From Biscogniauxia marginata (lineage: Eukaryota; Ascomycota; Sordariomycetes; Xylariales; Xylariaceae), in assembly GCA_022695795.1 (NCBI GenBank), contig MU404118.1, positions 124,001 to 188,000 of the forward strand: 64,000 nt of DNA. The letters are read 5' to 3'. Shown here piece by piece: positions 12,778 through 25,694 of the stretch; position 1 is the stretch's first letter, and each line of letters begins with the position of its first letter. The translations under genes were made by a program, and so were the position numbers. The notes beneath the pieces are model-generated. The model saw only the letters and a program-made list of their open reading frames with translations, had not been told where the DNA came from and did no database searches.

Positions 12778-15700
12778 TATGGTTGGTTTGAGTGATTGGG
12801 GATATTGTGTTTGCCAGGCGATTGCACTTGGGGAACTTCGTATAAGCCGCAGACACGATCAATGTCGGATGTGAGAAGTGCTTGAATGTCTCAATAAGCA
12901 GAACAAATATACCAAAGACAGCGAGTGGTTACCACGATATTTGTATCCTTGATCCTTTGCCCCAACCGGCAGTAGAACTTATACCAACTCCCCATCGGCA
13001 GAGTGATGTTCGCACGACAACACCGTCATTTGAGCACCTAGCGGACGCCAGACTCCCATTTCGTGATCAAATTATTCATGAGCGGCATTCGGGTCCCCGT
13101 CATGCCGGCGGCTCTGACAAACCCGTCCTTCCCAACAACTTTTTGCTTTATTAGATCCCACCTTAGCCGCTGCCAGATGGATTGCTTTCAGATGAATATT
13201 TGAACAAAGACTAGGCTATGCGCCAGCCGTGCAGTCATCGATCGCCGGCACATAAAGTTGCCGGGCTTGAACGACGAATAGAAGGTAGGTAGACTAACTA
13301 CGTAAGTGAGGGCTTTTCAGTACATTAGTAGTTCTATGTGAGAATCTCACTTAGTACATTGTAGTTGACGGTCCCGTCTCGATTCCGTTCCAAAATGGAC
13401 ATCTTTTTAAGTGAATATTCATTAGAGAGACAAGTAGTAGTACATTTAACTCCAGTAGAGTTCTCGCAAAAACCCGATGTAGCTGCGCTAGCATGGCTAG
13501 TTACCAATCCGTTCGTTAGCTGAGCACGGCAACCTTGTGTGCCGGCGATCTAGTGCATGCAATATCCAAAAGACTATCTAATAAATTCCTAATCCGGTCA
13601 TTGATTGATATCAAGATCATCTGGAGATCATCTCTATCTAATAATCTAATACACTTACTTGTCGACCCTTTATGTTTGTATACTTACTATAATCCACTGC
13701 GTAATCAAATCATAACCTCTATTAGCCGCCTTGGGCCGTTTCCGATGAGGCGGAGCTATCTTGTGTGACCTTAAAGGCCGCCAACTAAACGGTTGCAAGA
13801 GACGCAGAGGTCCAAGTTCAACGGTATAGTAAGTGTCGATGACGAGAAAAACGCTCAATGTGTCTCTACTAGGCCTCCCAACGACAGAATAAAATACCAC
13901 GCTAACCCCTATCTTGGGCGAAAGAGGACAGGCTCGAAGTTTAGCTTCGGTATCTGCCAGTTCCTTGGATCTATGACGCGGCTGTACTCAGCGTTTATAT
14001 TAATCCGTCAAATTCTGATCATCGAGAACCCAACAATACTCTGGTGTTTATATTTGGGCTGGTTGGCGTGAGCTTGCCATTCCGTTGTGCCAGCTCTCCT
14101 TCTTAAATATCAAAGTATGGAAAGGAAGGCAATTTAATAATTTTCAAATGCTTAACTTGCTTTGCCTTTAACAAGTAAATCTTTTTTTTGGTGTCACGAT
14201 GTACTAACATATCGAGGGATAGTCATTGAAGGAACGGCCTGTTCTATTGTCATTTGTTATCACCACCAGGTCGAATTGACACCAGTGTAAGCGGTTTTAC
14301 CATGTTAACTTCCAGCGCGTCCCTTGACAGATCTCGCGGGCTACAAACCAAGGAGCCTATGGAACAAAGTGTTTTGAGCTTACTCCCTTGACCACCTAAA
14401 GTGGGTGGGAAGCTCCTCATATGTTGGCGCTCGCTAATCCTGTTGGGATGAGCACATGTCTGGTGACCTCCATCCCATATGTGAATATCCTCTTCACTTG
14501 ATACCATAATAGCATTTAAAAGAGCCCATACGCTGAGAGATGGACTTGAATCATACCGTGAGTAGTTGAGAGCAAGCTTGACAGAGTGGTGAGCCCTCTG
14601 TCATCGTGTATGACCACGACGCCTACGAGGACTCCAGAGAAGTAGTAAACGCTGGTCCTGATCTGGTTTTGTAATTTATTGGCCATATATACTCTTAGCT
14701 GGGATGATCTCATATGGACCCTAGGATCGTCAGTACACACCTTGTCAATTCATACGGCCACATACTCGCGATAGCCTCCATTTGCAGACCTTAGTTGGAC
14801 ACATAGTATTCCTACTTAGCATAGCATATGCATGGGGTTATGCTTTCAGCACTCTATGTAAGAGGTAGTTGGCATCTCCAAGCGTAAGAATGACGCCGTA
14901 GTCTTCGCGCTTTTGCTTCGTTTAGACTCGTGGTGGAAACCGGACAAGATTGCCTGGATATCCCCACATGGGCCGTCAAGAGTTTCGGTTCCTTCAGCGC
15001 AAACCTGATATATGAGTCCTGGGGACAATTGTGAGAACAAATAGGAGCTCCTATGATTGAAAAAAAGATTTCACGATTGCTATCGTGTTTGGTGAGCTGT
15101 TTTTCGGCTCTGGCTTCCAGGGCTTTTGCGTCTCTTTGAGCCTTTTGGGTTGGATGTCTATCTTATAAGGCACATTCAATCGATCCAGAGTATGGCTACT
15201 GATTGGCACGAGGTTTAGTCGAGTCGGAACTGGCCAACACGGCCTCGCTTCTGCTTCTCTGATGAATCTGGAAACGCCCGTAATGACGTGTCAGTCGTCC
15301 GAGGGCCCTCGTGACTTGGTCCCCCGAGATCTGACCGGGGTTCAAATACACTAAAATAAAAAATCAGGCAAGCAAATCAAACAATCAAACAATCACGCAA
15401 GCAAGCAAGCAGGCCAACAAGTAAGCAAGCAAATGAAAAATTACTGGGAAGTGGACATAGGATGTGGGGTCTTTTAAGATGTCTTTCCCCAGTTGACTAT
15501 ACCGTAGTAGTAATAGTAGTAGTATAAATCCGGGGGTAGTATAGTAGCGTGTAAGACTGTGTATGTGTATTCTGATTAGGGATCACGATGCCTACATATC
15601 CATGTCCATCGATAATAGGATTAATATGTAATTGACGGCCGTGACGGCTTTGCCCCCCCCCTTTTTTTTTCTTCTTCTCTTTTTCTTTTTTTTTCTCAGA

Positions 15701-16388
15701 GAAACTCTCAACCAACAGTTACACACTTTCACCAAATGGGCTTTTCCTTTCCCCCTCTCTCAATACCGGGATAACTTGCGCTAACAGCTGGCCAGCCATG
15801 TACGACCTGAAGTAGTGCTATGTAGAATATTTCAGGGGGGACCGCGTCTCGGGGCAAGTATGATGCAATACGGTTACAAACTAGAACCACTTAGCCAACT
15901 AAACTGATGTATCTGCTTAATGACGGTGAGTCTCCAAGGCGTCCTTCTTCCCCAACTTGTCGGCTTGTGTCTCCCCAAGTTTCCCCTCATCTACTCCAAA
16001 TGCCAAGGCGCCGAAGAAGAGCCTTCTCCCGGTATTTCCTATTTATTCGCGGTACATCAATCCCGGCTGCCCCACAAGTCTTGGGGATCCCGTGCCCCGA
16101 CAGAGAAATCGTCGATATGGAGAAGAAGCGGCCCCTTATTAACGAATCCTCGGATGTTATAATCGGATGCATTGGCCGATAGAAGAACGGGGAGAAGATT
16201 TTTATTCCCTCGCGTAGCGAGCTTTTCTTTCGGTGGCGATCCTCGGTCTTGGTGGTATACTTCCATACATAAAACCCCGACAAGGGGCCCTCTACGATAT
16301 TCCCGAACGTCTCTCGCTTTTTACTACCACCTGCGCTGCAAAAGTCAACCCTTCGAAGCGCAGACGTCAGGGAGTTGAAATTGCCAAG
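12778..16388. other. Long gene-poor spacer (3.6 kb)
   Basis: No gene recognised. Three short minus-strand frames at about 14250-15040 do not join into a known protein. A CAAG/CAAT-type tetranucleotide-rich stretch lies at about 15365-15435, GTA-type triplets at 15505-15527, and a C9T9 junction followed by a pyrimidine tract at 15653-15695. It contains the divergent promoters of the ferritin-like gene and of the MFS gene. The last 150 bp is open in the MFS frame, but MADEISR at 16389 is the better start. Confidence 0.45.
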
Positions 16389-18244
16389 ATGGCCGACGAG
16401 ATCTCTAGAGCTGATGCGTCCGACGCCCGACGTATGAAGCAGGATGTGGACAATATCGAAGAGCCACCGAATCAGTCTAAGACGCAGACGACACCTGCCA
16501 ATGCCATGGATTCGGCACATCGTGCCCGCGTTGAGAAGAGCCTCCTGCGCAAACTAGACGCGCGATGCTCCATCTTCGTTCTGATTTATATCCTGAACTA
16601 CTTAGATCGAAACAATATAGCATCGGCCCGTCTGAGAGGCCTTCAGGATGAGTACGGCCTACCCCCAAATTTTTTCAGCGAGCTTCATCTGGGCGGAATT
16701 ATAGATCGTTCTTCCAAAGGACTTGCTAATGTATGTGCTATGTTGCAGTTTGAACCTTGACAATACACAATACGCTACTTGCTTGAGTATTCTCTACGTG
16801 GGTTATATTCTCATGCAGGTGCCATCAAATATGTTCATCAACAAAATCCAACGGCCGTCGCTGTACATTGCAGCGGCCATGCTGCTCTGGGGTTTGATTT
16901 CCACACTAAGTGCGAACACCTACAATTTCACCCACATGGTGGTGGTGAGGTTTTTCTTAGGCTTTGGTATGTTGGTGAATCTCTTATCCGTTCCCATGTT
17001 GAGAAAAAAAAGAAGAAAAAGAGAGAAAAGTCATGTTTTGCCAATAACTAACCCTCACGTAGTCGAGGCTGCCTTCCTCCCAGGCGCCTTGCTAATTCAG
17101 TCGAAATGGTATACTCGCCGCGAGCTGACTTTGAGAAATGCAATACTCTTCTGTGGTAACATCATTTCCAACGCTTTCTCGTCTCTCGTGGGAGCTGGTG
17201 TGTTGTCAAACATGCAGTAAGTATTTCCTCCAGAATCACACTATCGAGAGATCTTGCTAGTACCCTCACGCAAAGCCTAGTGTCCATCAAACTTGTTTAA
17301 ATCATTGTGAGTGTTATCACAGAACACGGCTGATTTCGTTCATTTCTAGGGGTGTTCTGGGGCATGCTGCTTGGCGATGGCTGTTCTGGATCGAGGGTGC
17401 GATAACAATGCTTGTTGCCATCTCCTCGGCATTCATCCTACCTGATCTTCCCCACAACTCACGCGGCTTCACTGCTGAGGAGCTCCAGGTCGCCCAACTG
17501 CGGATGTTTGAAGATGTTGGCGAAGCTGATGTGGACGCCGAAGGGCAAGGCGCTGTGGACGGACTGATTATGGCGCTGAAGGACGGCAAGATCTATTTGA
17601 TGATGCTCACCTTCACGGCGTACGTCGTTGGCTTATCCTTCAACGCCTTCTTCCCTACTCTTACCGGAACGCTCGGTTACGGATACGTAGGCACATTGCT
17701 CCTGAGCGCCCCGCCCTGGGTCTTCTCCTGCATCGTCTCGCTCATCAACGCCTGGCACGCCGACCGGACCGGGGAAAAGTTCTGGCACATCACCGGACCC
17801 ATCATCGGCGGCCTGGTCGGCTTCATCATTAGCATGTCCACTCTCAACATTGCCGCGCGCTACGTCGCGCTGTTTCTGCAGGCCAGCTCTTATGCGGGCT
17901 TCATCGTCTTTTATTCGTGGATGAGCTCGTCGTTCCCACGTCCGCCCGCCAAGCGTGCCGTGGCCATCGCCCTCATAAACGCCTTCTCGCAGCTCGGTAA
18001 CGTGGCCGGGAGCTACGTCTGGGACCTGAAGGATGATGGATACCGTAAGAGTTATGGCATCGTGACGGCCATGTTTGGCGTTACTATCATTGGCAGCTGG
18101 GGCTTCCGCATGATCCTCGAAAACATCAACAAGAAGCTCGAGGAGAACGAACGCGCTGAGGAGACGGGCTCGCAAGCTGTTGATACCGTGTATATCCCTG
18201 ATGAGGTTCTCAACATGAGGAAGGGCTTTAGGTATTTGGTGTAA
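16389..18244 (+). CDS. MFS permease, anion:cation symporter (Dal5/allantoate-nicotinate) family
   Basis: Plasma-membrane uptake transporter with about 12 membrane segments, 509 residues. Four exons: 16389-16651, 16749-16966, 17063-17216, 17350-18244. Each join restores family sequence: GLQDD-LNLDNTQYATCLS, RFFLGF-VEAAFLPGALL, NMQ-GVLGHAAWRWLFWIEG. The first membrane segment ends in LNYLDRNNIASARL (residues 69-82), the hallmark of this family, and SKWYTRREL follows segment 4. The relatives carry allantoate, nicotinate, pantothenate, biotin or other small carboxylates, and the substrate cannot be read from sequence. It is convergent with a 2-oxoglutarate oxygenase 407 bp away, which could act on the imported compound (inference). 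Its 3' flank has a perfect (TTTCTGG)4 repeat at 18447-18474. Confidence 0.93.
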
Positions 18245-18446
18245 ACTCTAAAGTAGAAACTCAGGGGAGCGTGTGGGGAGAATATAAAGCTGGAAGAGAT
18301 ATAAAACTACAGGAAATCCTAGATGCATATACCCTTGTGTATAGATAGGACTCTGTCTCTATCGAGCATAAATAAACCACATCTTGGCTACACGTTTTAC
18401 TCGTACAATGAATGGAAAGCGAGAGATTTATTTGTAGATGATGGCA

Positions 18447-18474
18447 TTTCTGGTTTCTGGTTTCTGGTTTCTGG
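18447..18474. repeat. Perfect tandem 7-mer, four copies
   Basis: TTTCTGG repeated four times without interruption, in the short spacer downstream of the MFS stop codon and probably in its 3' UTR. A simple replication-slippage repeat. Confidence 0.9.
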
Positions 18475-18651
18475 TAGTTCCTATATAAAGTATCTCGGGT
18501 ATAGATCTAAGTAGATCCTTAAGGAGTGAATTGGCAGGTAAGACTAAAGAGCGTGGCAAGTAGCGGTCGCGCAAAATACTGTTTCCAACCATGAACCGTA
18601 ACTAACGACTACCTAGGTCAGGTGAAGTCGTTAATATCAAGCGCTAGCTGA

Positions 18652-19831
18652 TCACACGGCTGTCGCGTTACCCTTGTTAAGTTCAATCCGCGCACCTAGC
18701 CCATAGGCCTTCTGGTAAATCCAATCGCTGGTGGCGAGGCCCTTCTCGACGGGGCCGTCCGGGATACCCTCGCCTCGCAGCTGCTCCATGATGCTCTGGT
18801 TCTCCGGCCGTACGAAGTAGACGACGCTGTAGCGCGGCCACTTGCCCTGGGCGCCGGGCGACGGGATCACACGGTGGCGCCCCGAGCAGAGCACGCCGTT
18901 CGTGTACTTGACAGCGGCGTCGCCCAGATTGATGATGGCGCAGCCCTTCTTCGGCTTGACCCAGAGCCACTCGCCCGGCACGTCGGGCAGTCCACTGTCA
19001 ACCAGCGCCGTGCGCACCGACTCAGACCACACCTGTAGGCCGCCGAGCCAATTTGTGAGGATAGTGACACTGTTCATAGGCGTTAGCTCTGGAATCATAC
19101 CTACGGATCTAAAGAGGTTGATATTTGATGTCCTAGGTTCATTTTCCAGGGAGTCGGTCTACTTACGTGCCAAAGTCAGTATGCGAGGGTGTTTGGATCT
19201 CGGGCATTTCCTCCGTCTCTCGGGGCGGACCTCTCGTGATGCGGATGTGGTCATCCGACAGCTCCGTAAGTCTGTGTCGACCGTGGATTTCGGCCGGATC
19301 GACGCCCAACCTCGCCGCAAGGATACCCAGTAGCTCCATGCCGATCCCATGCGCGGTCTTCATGTACTTCTGAAGCAGCGGCCTGGCATTTATAACGTGG
19401 TCTGGCCAAGACCGGCTCATCTTGTCCGGAGGTCCGAGCATGTCGTTCTTACCGATGTTGAAGAACTCGGCCTTATCCCTCGTACCAGCCTTGTCGGTAA
19501 CCGTCGCGCCCGCGCACTTGTACCCCAAAAGCGATTTGCCTGACCACTCGTACTTCGTCTTCTCGGAAAGCGGGAGCTTGAAGAACTCCTCCCCCAACAG
19601 TGCTATCTTGTGAGAGTCGTTTGCGATGATCTCGCCGGCTTCGCAGCCGGCAAGCTCAAGGTAAAAGAAGCCCCGGCCCTTGCACTCCTCAAAAACGCGA
19701 TCCTGTTCCACGGCATCGTTGTTAAGCAGCTTTGCCAAAGAGATCGTCTGCAGCTCCACGGTGGGGAAGCCCTCCGGGAAATCGGGATACAGCTCAGGCG
19801 TGAACTCGTGGGTCTCTTCCTTGTGCGACAT
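18652..19831 (-). CDS. 2-oxoglutarate/Fe(II)-dependent oxygenase (isopenicillin N synthase-like)
   Basis: Soluble non-haem iron enzyme that oxidises a small molecule with 2-oxoglutarate and O2. Exons 19831-19167 and 19069-18652 give 360 residues. The 97-nt intron (19070-19166) is placed so that SHTDFGT joins VTILTNWLGGLQVW, the conserved core of the family. A longer reading that includes MIPELTP just upstream of the acceptor breaks frame. Iron ligands are His217 and Asp219 (HTD) and His287 (GRHRV). Arg301 and Ser303 (RYS) should bind 2-oxoglutarate. The N-terminal DIOX_N region includes GRGFFYLEL. MVVTMSHKEE allows a start four codons earlier (19843). It converges on the MFS permease gene. 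Relatives include gibberellin-type and flavonol-type oxygenases, and the substrate here is unknown. Confidence 0.92.
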
Positions 19832-22519
19832 CGTTACTACCATGGATATGCTACTCTTTCTGGTGCTAAAAATAACAGAATAATTTGGCCTCCAAAGAGC
19901 CACACTGAAACTAATGGCCTGCAGGTGGAAGGGGAACAATACCGATCTGGATATCGATTGCAGCAGATTCAGGGGCTGCTAAGCAAAGATCGGCGTAAGA
20001 TACCTGTTGGGTCTACTGACGGCCTTGGTAAATTCTTTAAATAGTTCAAAGGTGGAAAGTCTCCTCTTAGAGCGCTGAAGATATATGTTTACGGATTCAC
20101 GACCCATCCAATAGCCGCTTACTCCCTAGGTATATGAGTAAAAGAGGGGGAGAGCCACGTTTTCGTCACCTTCCTAAAGTGCTGATCCTACCAATTCCTG
20201 TTTCTCCGCAGGTATCCCGCTGATTGCACGCATTCACCGGTTTGGTATTTGGAGTCAGTTTGATCGATACTCCGGGCCACCGGGACTATGCTTACGGAGG
20301 GAGCCGGGAGGTAATATATATTTATTGAGAAAAGACGACTATTGAAGCTACCTTGCTTTTGATTCTGGCACACGCAAGCCCCGGAGTAGGCTACACCGGA
20401 TTCCGGTCAATATTTAATTCAGAATGCCCTGATTGTTGACCGGTTAAAAGACGACAGGGTTTATTTTATTAATGAATCAGAAATATGTATGTATAGATCC
20501 CAAGGCCCGGAGTAATAATTCCTGTTACGTAACTGTCCAGATCATGGCGTTTTCACAACTGAAAAGTAGTCCTTTGGACTTTGGTGAATTTAAGACTGGG
20601 TTTTCAGAACTTGTTATTCCCTTCGTCCTTGAAGAGGCTAGTTGGACGATATTCAGCAGAATAAGCAGAAGAATAACTCTAAAGGACTATGTTGACGGCG
20701 GCATGGCTCAGGTACGTACCATACCCAATATATATCGATCTATATATGGATAGCAATAGTGGGCTAAAACCTGAGCTCAAGATACCCGAGAGTCACGAGA
20801 AACTAGAGCATCAAGTGTGATAAATCGAGTTCTGAGGCTTATGCAGGAGGCGGGTAGCATGAATACTATGTAATAATAGTACCTATATCGTGATATGCTT
20901 TCGTTATATAATACTCCGATCGTTGTGTGAATTAGTGTAGTGCTACTACCAAGGGGATGGATTTGGCGGCACCACAATGTGAGGACTTCCCGAGTCGATG
21001 GCTATGTAGTCAAAAAAGCCGCTGATGCTCTGTAGTTATCAATGAATATATGCAAACTGCAGATTATTATCGTGATATGTACCAAAGTGTTCCAGTCCTC
21101 GTTCATGCTCAACATTGCGTCCCGGTCAACCTGCTCTCAGCAGGCTGTTGTATCTTCTGTTCAAGATGACCCGGCTTTTGTTTTGCGTATCTCGAAGCCT
21201 GTGCGTTCCGCCTTAATAGTGGAGCTGAGGACAGCTTCCTTTATGGCCTCTTGATTCAGACCCTCCGTTAGACCGCCGATATGAGCAGTCAACGCAATAG
21301 CCATCATGTATCCCTTGATAGTACGTCACCTTCCTTTATTCGTTGCAAAAATCAGATTTCTGAATGACGCATACTTTTGAGGAGTTCTGGTCGAGGTGTT
21401 GGTGACCCGATGCTGTCGTCCTCCTGCAACTGATGCTGTAGCAGGCTAATGCTGGCCTGCGGTGGCGTCTGTTTCTATTTTGAACATAGGTCCCTATTGA
21501 TTAACTCTTTAAGATAAAGACAAATATGTTTCATTTATATTTGCAATACCTAAGTATCCGGGTCGAAGAAACAGTCTACTATTATGTGACCATTATGTTC
21601 GGCCAAACTCGAACATTCCTGAGTCCGAAGAAAGGTTCCGAACATTGGCATGTCTTGGTTGACTTGGGCTCCGGCTCGCTCCGGCTCACGATGTGCCAAC
21701 CCCTGCTACCCTATCTCCCCTGTAACGGTTAGGTAATGTTGACGCCTCCAGTGAATCTCGCCGAATCTCTCTATCATGTCTCGAAACACATCACTTGCCT
21801 TGCCGCGTTCTTATCCGAAGCCCACACTTTATGGTATAAATTATCCCCCGCTCGATGAATTGGACGACCTAGGTTATGTTCTTTTGATGTACGAGCACGT
21901 AAGCAAAGTGGCATATACGAATTATCGGATGGGTTGATTGATGGGATGAGGCTACTTGTAGGGAGCCAAGACGCGTTGCTCGGGTGCCAAGGTCTGGGGT
22001 AGAGCCTTGGTGGGCTACGATAACCTCGAATATCCAGCTTCTCATTGGTCTGGCATAGCATTTCAAGTTCCTTCGGGATGTGGGAGGTGGATCGAGAATC
22101 CCTTTAATACCATAATTTAGCACCCTGTTTAAATACCGAACATATGTATGCACTGTGATAGGTCACTCACCGGTCTTGAGCACGTTGTCATGTAAATACT
22201 CCATGCTCCGATAGTTGCTGCGTAGGGACGCGCGTCTGCAACGTCTTGTATATATAGAACTAGGTTAACGTCACGTCACGATGGGTCGTCCAGCTCGTTA
22301 GCTGGTCAGTGTAGATCCACGCACGCAAAGGCCAGGACGCCTAGAGCACAATCGGTGGGTCAACGGTAACTTGTCAATTTCGCATCGCCATGCTAGCGTC
22401 GTCATACGAACGCAGGTGGGCGAGTACAAGAATAGGTCGTTGGGCCACAGGAGTAAATGGCGAGGCAAAGACGTCCTGTCCTTCAAAATACACAGGTTTA
22501 ATATATAAACATCTTACCA
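19832..22519. other. Intergenic, no gene recognised (2.7 kb)
   Basis: Divergent spacer between the oxygenase and the lactonase genes. Scattered frames of under 100 codons have no family resemblance, and I see no transposon ends. A TATATATA-type promoter element lies about 20-30 bp before the lactonase ATG (AATATATAAAC at 22499-22509). Confidence 0.45.
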
Positions 22520-23725
22520 ATGGGTTCCTTTAAACCACTGTTGGCTCTTTCGGCCTTGGCGACACTCGCCCATGCTGCCACGCACGAGTTAATTGTTGGC
22601 ACCTTCGGGACGAACGTTCTCTACACGCTTGAGTTCGACGACGAGGCACTCACTCTTGATCTAGCAGCCAACACTAGCGTACCCGCTGCCAGTTCGTGGA
22701 TTGCTCTAAGTGTAAGTGGAGTCATCACGGACTTATTATACCTGTACGGCAGGCGGATGACGTTGTGATAACTAACTTGCCCCTAGCACGACAAGAAGAA
22801 CCTCTATGGAACCTCCTTCACTGCTTCAACGCCACAGTTTGTGGGCTATACGCTGGCCAACGCGTCTAGCATCACGCATGACAACACCATTGCCGTGGGA
22901 GGCAACTGCACGGGTAAAGCTATCTTCGTTGTCGCCGACCATAACCCGCCACACGCGGTTTATGGTAGCCTCTTCGGTGGCGACGCCGCAGGATGCGGCG
23001 GTGTTATGTCTGTCGAGGAAGGCGTACTCGATGCCTTGGTTCAGGACTATACATACTTTCCGACTTCTGGTGTCCACGGGACAGCATTGAGCCCGGATTC
23101 ACGATTCCTCTATTCGGCTGACGATTCCGGTAATTCACTATGGACTCATAGTGTGGATTCCACCACCGGAGAGCTGACGTACGTCGCGAACCTCACCGGC
23201 CCTTCGACTGGATCAGATCCCCGACACGTCGCTGTTCACCCGCGTGGCCAGCACCTCTATGTCGTTCTCGAAGGATCGAGTGAGCTTGCGCAGTACACGA
23301 TTGATCCGCAGACCGGTCTCCCCTCCTTTGATACTGTCTACCCACTCAAAAAGGCTAATGAAAGCGCTTCCAACTTCTGGGCCGACGAAGTAGCGCTGTC
23401 GTTTAGTAGCTCTTACCTCTGGGCCACTAACAGGGCCAGGAATAGCAGTGGCAATGGTGGTCTGGGATATATCTCGGCCTTTGATTTGGACGAGTCGGGC
23501 GCTATCACAAAGCAAAACTTTCTAGTTTCGACGACGTCCAGTGGTGGGTCTGCGAATAGTGTTGCGCCCAGCACGTTCAGTGATCGATTCGTTGCGTTGA
23601 CCGATTCTGAAACTGGGTTTGTTGAGATATGGGAACTGGCTGATGATGGGCAATCAGCAACCGTGGTGGCACATTTAGATTTGGCGGATGGAGGTTGCTG
23701 TGCGAATGCTGTTTGGTATTCGTGA
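22520..23725 (+). CDS. Secreted beta-propeller lactonase (CMLE-like, Lactonase family)
   Basis: Exons 22520-22711 and 22787-23725 (75-nt intron, GTAAGT donor, CCTAG acceptor) encode 376 residues. A signal peptide (MGSFKPLLALSALATLAHA) precedes THELIVGTFGT, the first propeller blade. HGTALSPDSRFLYSADDSGN and DPRHVAVHPRGQHLYVVLEG are the characteristic repeats of the seven-bladed lactonase/3-carboxy-cis,cis-muconate lactonizing fold. Intracellular relatives hydrolyse muconolactone-type or 6-phosphogluconolactone substrates. The signal peptide means this copy probably acts outside the cell, perhaps on aromatic breakdown products or lactone metabolites (inference). Several N-glycosylation sequons (NAS, NCT, NES, NSS) support secretion. 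It has no functional neighbours. Confidence 0.93.
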
Positions 23726-25019
23726 GCTTCAATTTTTATATATAGATTTTATATCACTACTTCTCTTCGTGAATATTATTTGATAGGCTTGTCTGTGAAA
23801 ATGAAGCGGTGCTCGAGTAGTGTTCAGTTGACTAGCTGTGAAGGTACTTGTACTTCTGTACCCCAACCTATAGGGATCTAGTATTATGATATTGGCTTTA
23901 GGATCGTACTAATATGCTTGGTGGTTCCTGGGAATGTAGTATATATTGTGTGCTTCTAGCACGGCTGTATTTCATGAGACTCAGGCATTTCTTCGTCACC
24001 AATATCCTACAATGCCAGTACTTTGAAAATATAGCGCTGTAGTGTGCCAAAACAGGGACAATCTTTTCATAACCTCATTGGAAGATTAAGGACACCCTAT
24101 GTGCTCCCTTGGGTGGTTTGTGGATTAATACTCCTCCGGTTCATGACTTGCTCTGCATAGATGTACCTTCTACTCGCCTGCGGGAACAAGCACCCAACCC
24201 TAGATGGTTGCTTTTTCTCTAGATGTCAACCATCCCTCTGAGGTACTTAGCTTTGATTTCCGAGTTTCGTAGCTCTCCAGCCATATATATTCCAATACGG
24301 ATTATTTGTACCTTGCCGCCTGAGCATAATTAGGGAAGCTCTTGCAAAAGGTATATAATTGGAAAGGGCCTTTGGAGAGGACTTGGATATAACGTACAGA
24401 GTGATCTTGGAAAACATCACTCCATGTTCAGTATATACCAGCTACATGCCGGCCAGAGTGGATAGAGCAGGAAGTCCTGGTGTTTTCCCCCTACCTAAAA
24501 CACGCCGTGTTGCTTGACGATATCCTACTCAGTCACGTTTGGTACATTGATGTCCCTAATCATGCGTTTAATTTTCGGCATACAAAAGTTTTTCTCCTGC
24601 ACAGAGTGAACTCTTGAGAAGTAGCTTACTTGTCTCCCTGGTTTAGACGACGACCTGCCACGGGAGCACCCACACCTCCTATCCTCGTACTTCCCTCGCC
24701 TCACAGGTACCATTCGTGCACTCGTTTGGCATTGCAAAAACAACACTCGTCCTGCCTATTACCAAGACAACGCATCTTCCTGCCGAAATTTCTTCACGCA
24801 ACGAGGTCCAGTACTTTGGCAAGTTCTTCTTTCGAGCATTTAGAACCTTCTCTTGCCACATCGACATCCTCAACACACCTCCATAAGCCTTCACCTGAAA
24901 GCTCTTTCTTCAACACCTTCAATCTACTCATCAGAACATCTAAACATACTACGCATACGACCTCGTCACTTCCTGGCCAGGCAACCTCGTTGAAATTCAA
25001 CACAATACCCCATCACAAC
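23726..25019. other. Intergenic with 5' leader of the following gene
   Basis: About 1.3 kb with no recognised gene. The last 390 bp is open in frame with the following gene and is Ser/Thr/His-rich, but it looks like a CT/CA-rich 5' leader and not protein. Confidence 0.4.
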
Positions 25020-25694
25020 ATGGCACCCAACACTCCCACCGTGGGTGGCCAGCTTACCCAACGCGACTTGGAAATTCTCGCGGCAGCCTGGAACTGTTTC
25101 GACAGTCAGCCCACAGTGAGTGCAGCTTCTTTTTCTCTTCCCTCGCAAGTTTGTGTTTCGAGGTACTTCCAGTCACTTTGCATCCACTGTCACCTGAGCT
25201 CCATGCATTCTTCATGATAATTCCGTCAAATGCTAAGCCTAGTATCGATCCACCGCAATATGGATGTGACGAGACTTGCTTAACTGACGGTGTAACTACA
25301 GATCAACTGGGACAAGCTTGCCGAAATTGCCGGCTTCAAGAACGCGAGTTCTGCCCGAGCCTGCTTTCTTCCCATCAAGAAAAAGGTCCTGGGCAACACT
25401 CCCGCTTCCGCTTCCGGACCTTCCGCCCCGACCGCGAGCACGACCATGTTCCAGGGCTCAGGTGGTATCGGCAGAAAGAAGGGCGCTTCCAGCTCCGCCA
25501 ACGATATCAGCAAAGGCCGAGCGAAGAAAGCCAAGATTGTTGACGATGACATGGATGACGATGAGTCCAATGTCAAAGATGAAGATGAAAAGGCCGCGGT
25601 AGAAGCCCAGATAGCTGCAAATGTCGCCCAGCTAGCTGCAGATGCCGCCCAGATGGAGGCAGACATCAAGGAGTATCTGGATGAGGGAATCTAG
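25020..25694 (+). CDS. Small acidic protein, unrecognised (Myb/SANT- or H1-like N terminus)
   Basis: Exons 25020-25115 and 25302-25694 (186-nt intron, GTGAGT donor, CTACAG acceptor) give 162 residues. The first 60 residues, LTQRDLEILAAAWNCFDS then INWDKLAEIAGFKNASSARACFLPIKKKV, look like a short three-helix domain found in many small fungal proteins, with a Trp pair and a basic last helix as in Myb-like DNA-binding folds. A Gly/Lys-rich basic linker (GRKKGASS, KGRAKKAK) follows and could be a nuclear localisation signal. The C-terminal 50 residues are very acidic and then form an Ala-rich helix. A chromatin or transcription role is plausible but inferred. The intron is long for this window and could hide a different splice. 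Confidence 0.75.

Noticed and set aside
14250..15040. Possible multi-exon minus-strand gene from three short frames
   Set aside because: No recognisable domain and no convincing set of splice sites joins them.
15365..15435. CRISPR-like repeated CAAG/CAAT units
   Set aside because: Simple tetranucleotide slippage without spacers, in eukaryotic DNA.
16233..16388. N-terminal extension of the MFS permease
   Set aside because: Open frame but not protein-like. Family members start close to MADEISR.
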